Assembly: GCF_001543325.1 (NCBI RefSeq)
Contig: NZ_CP013355.1
Location: 1,642,001-1,706,000 of the forward strand
Length of the DNA: 64,000 nucleotides
Origin: Lutibacter profundi
Lineage (GTDB): Bacteria > Bacteroidota > Bacteroidia > Flavobacteriales > Flavobacteriaceae
Direction of reading: 5' to 3'
Both the position numbers and the translations under genes were made by a program. This document shows positions 63,971-64,000 of the stretch, piece by piece; the first letter of the stretch is position 1, and each line of letters starts with the position of its first letter. The notes under the pieces were generated by a model. The model was not told the DNA's origin. It made no database searches and saw nothing but the letters and a program-made list of their open reading frames with translations.

Positions 63971-64000
63971 ATCATTAGACTGAAACAACCAAAGACTGAA
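63971..64000. other. window edge beyond the IS982 remnant
   Basis: Thirty bases after the last recognisable transposase codons; no terminal inverted repeat can be identified within the window. Confidence 0.3.

Overview
The window is AT-rich chromosomal DNA from a gliding-lineage member of the Bacteroidetes, most likely family Flavobacteriaceae. The evidence is the mutY-ssb-gldE-gldD-ctaA block, an outer-membrane/LPS gene (waaA), the many lipoproteins, the ribosomal protein L21 with a helical SAP-like tail, and promoters of the Bacteroidetes form TTG-N17-19-TAnnTTTG (seen ahead of rplU, the HU gene and the tetR gene). Species cannot be named from the sequence. No rRNA, tRNA or CRISPR array was found.

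Layout. 1-5.7 kb: molybdenum cofactor genes (moaE on +; moaC, mobA, a MoeB/ThiF-rhodanese gene, with a DUF1835 gene and a membrane MutS-like ATPase in the same overlapping minus-strand operon). The MoeB gene is split by a one-base slip in an A7 run. 5.7-9.6 kb: a deleted four-helix-bundle gene, then a YeeE/YedE sulfur-transporter pair bracketed by two Crp/Fnr regulators, the upstream one overlapping waaA. 9.7-15 kb: rpmA/rplU, an M16 peptidase pair (one active, one without the zinc motif), a DMT transporter. 15.2-22.7 kb: two small lipoproteins, heme A synthase, gldD/gldE/ssb/mutY, divergent HU, a 30-residue basic ribosomal-type protein and RNase E/G. 22.7-28.2 kb: PlpD-like patatin, uvrC, a PLP decarboxylase.

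28.2-32.2 kb is a ferrous-iron operon: a DtxR-type regulator preceded by two tandem 16-bp operators over its promoter, a membrane-anchored DtxR-FeoA fusion, and FeoB divided into a separate GTPase and a separate permease. 32.2-46 kb is a metal/arsenic region, all on the minus strand. It has two ars modules. The first is ArsR, small thioredoxin, rhodanese, ArsP-like permease, AhpD-like protein, CDF transporter, thioredoxin-like ArsF and CcdA-like ArsG, with ArsR boxes before arsR and before the thioredoxin gene. The second is ArsR, thioredoxin-type arsenate reductase and ACR3. Between them lie an RND/MFP/TolC efflux operon under TetR and a ferritin-like/VIT iron exporter. The ACR3 start is displaced by an A8 tract.

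46-63 kb is housekeeping (lspA, a DksA-like protein, ileS, a TerB-DnaJ protein, bacilliredoxin, HD hydrolase, crotonase, histidine kinase, PepSY protein, leuS, patatin, DMT transporter, panE), with one 135-bp palindromic repeat at 52.5 kb. The last 800 bases are a scar: the first 26 codons of a third DtxR-type regulator, followed by decayed IS481-like and IS982-like transposase fragments.
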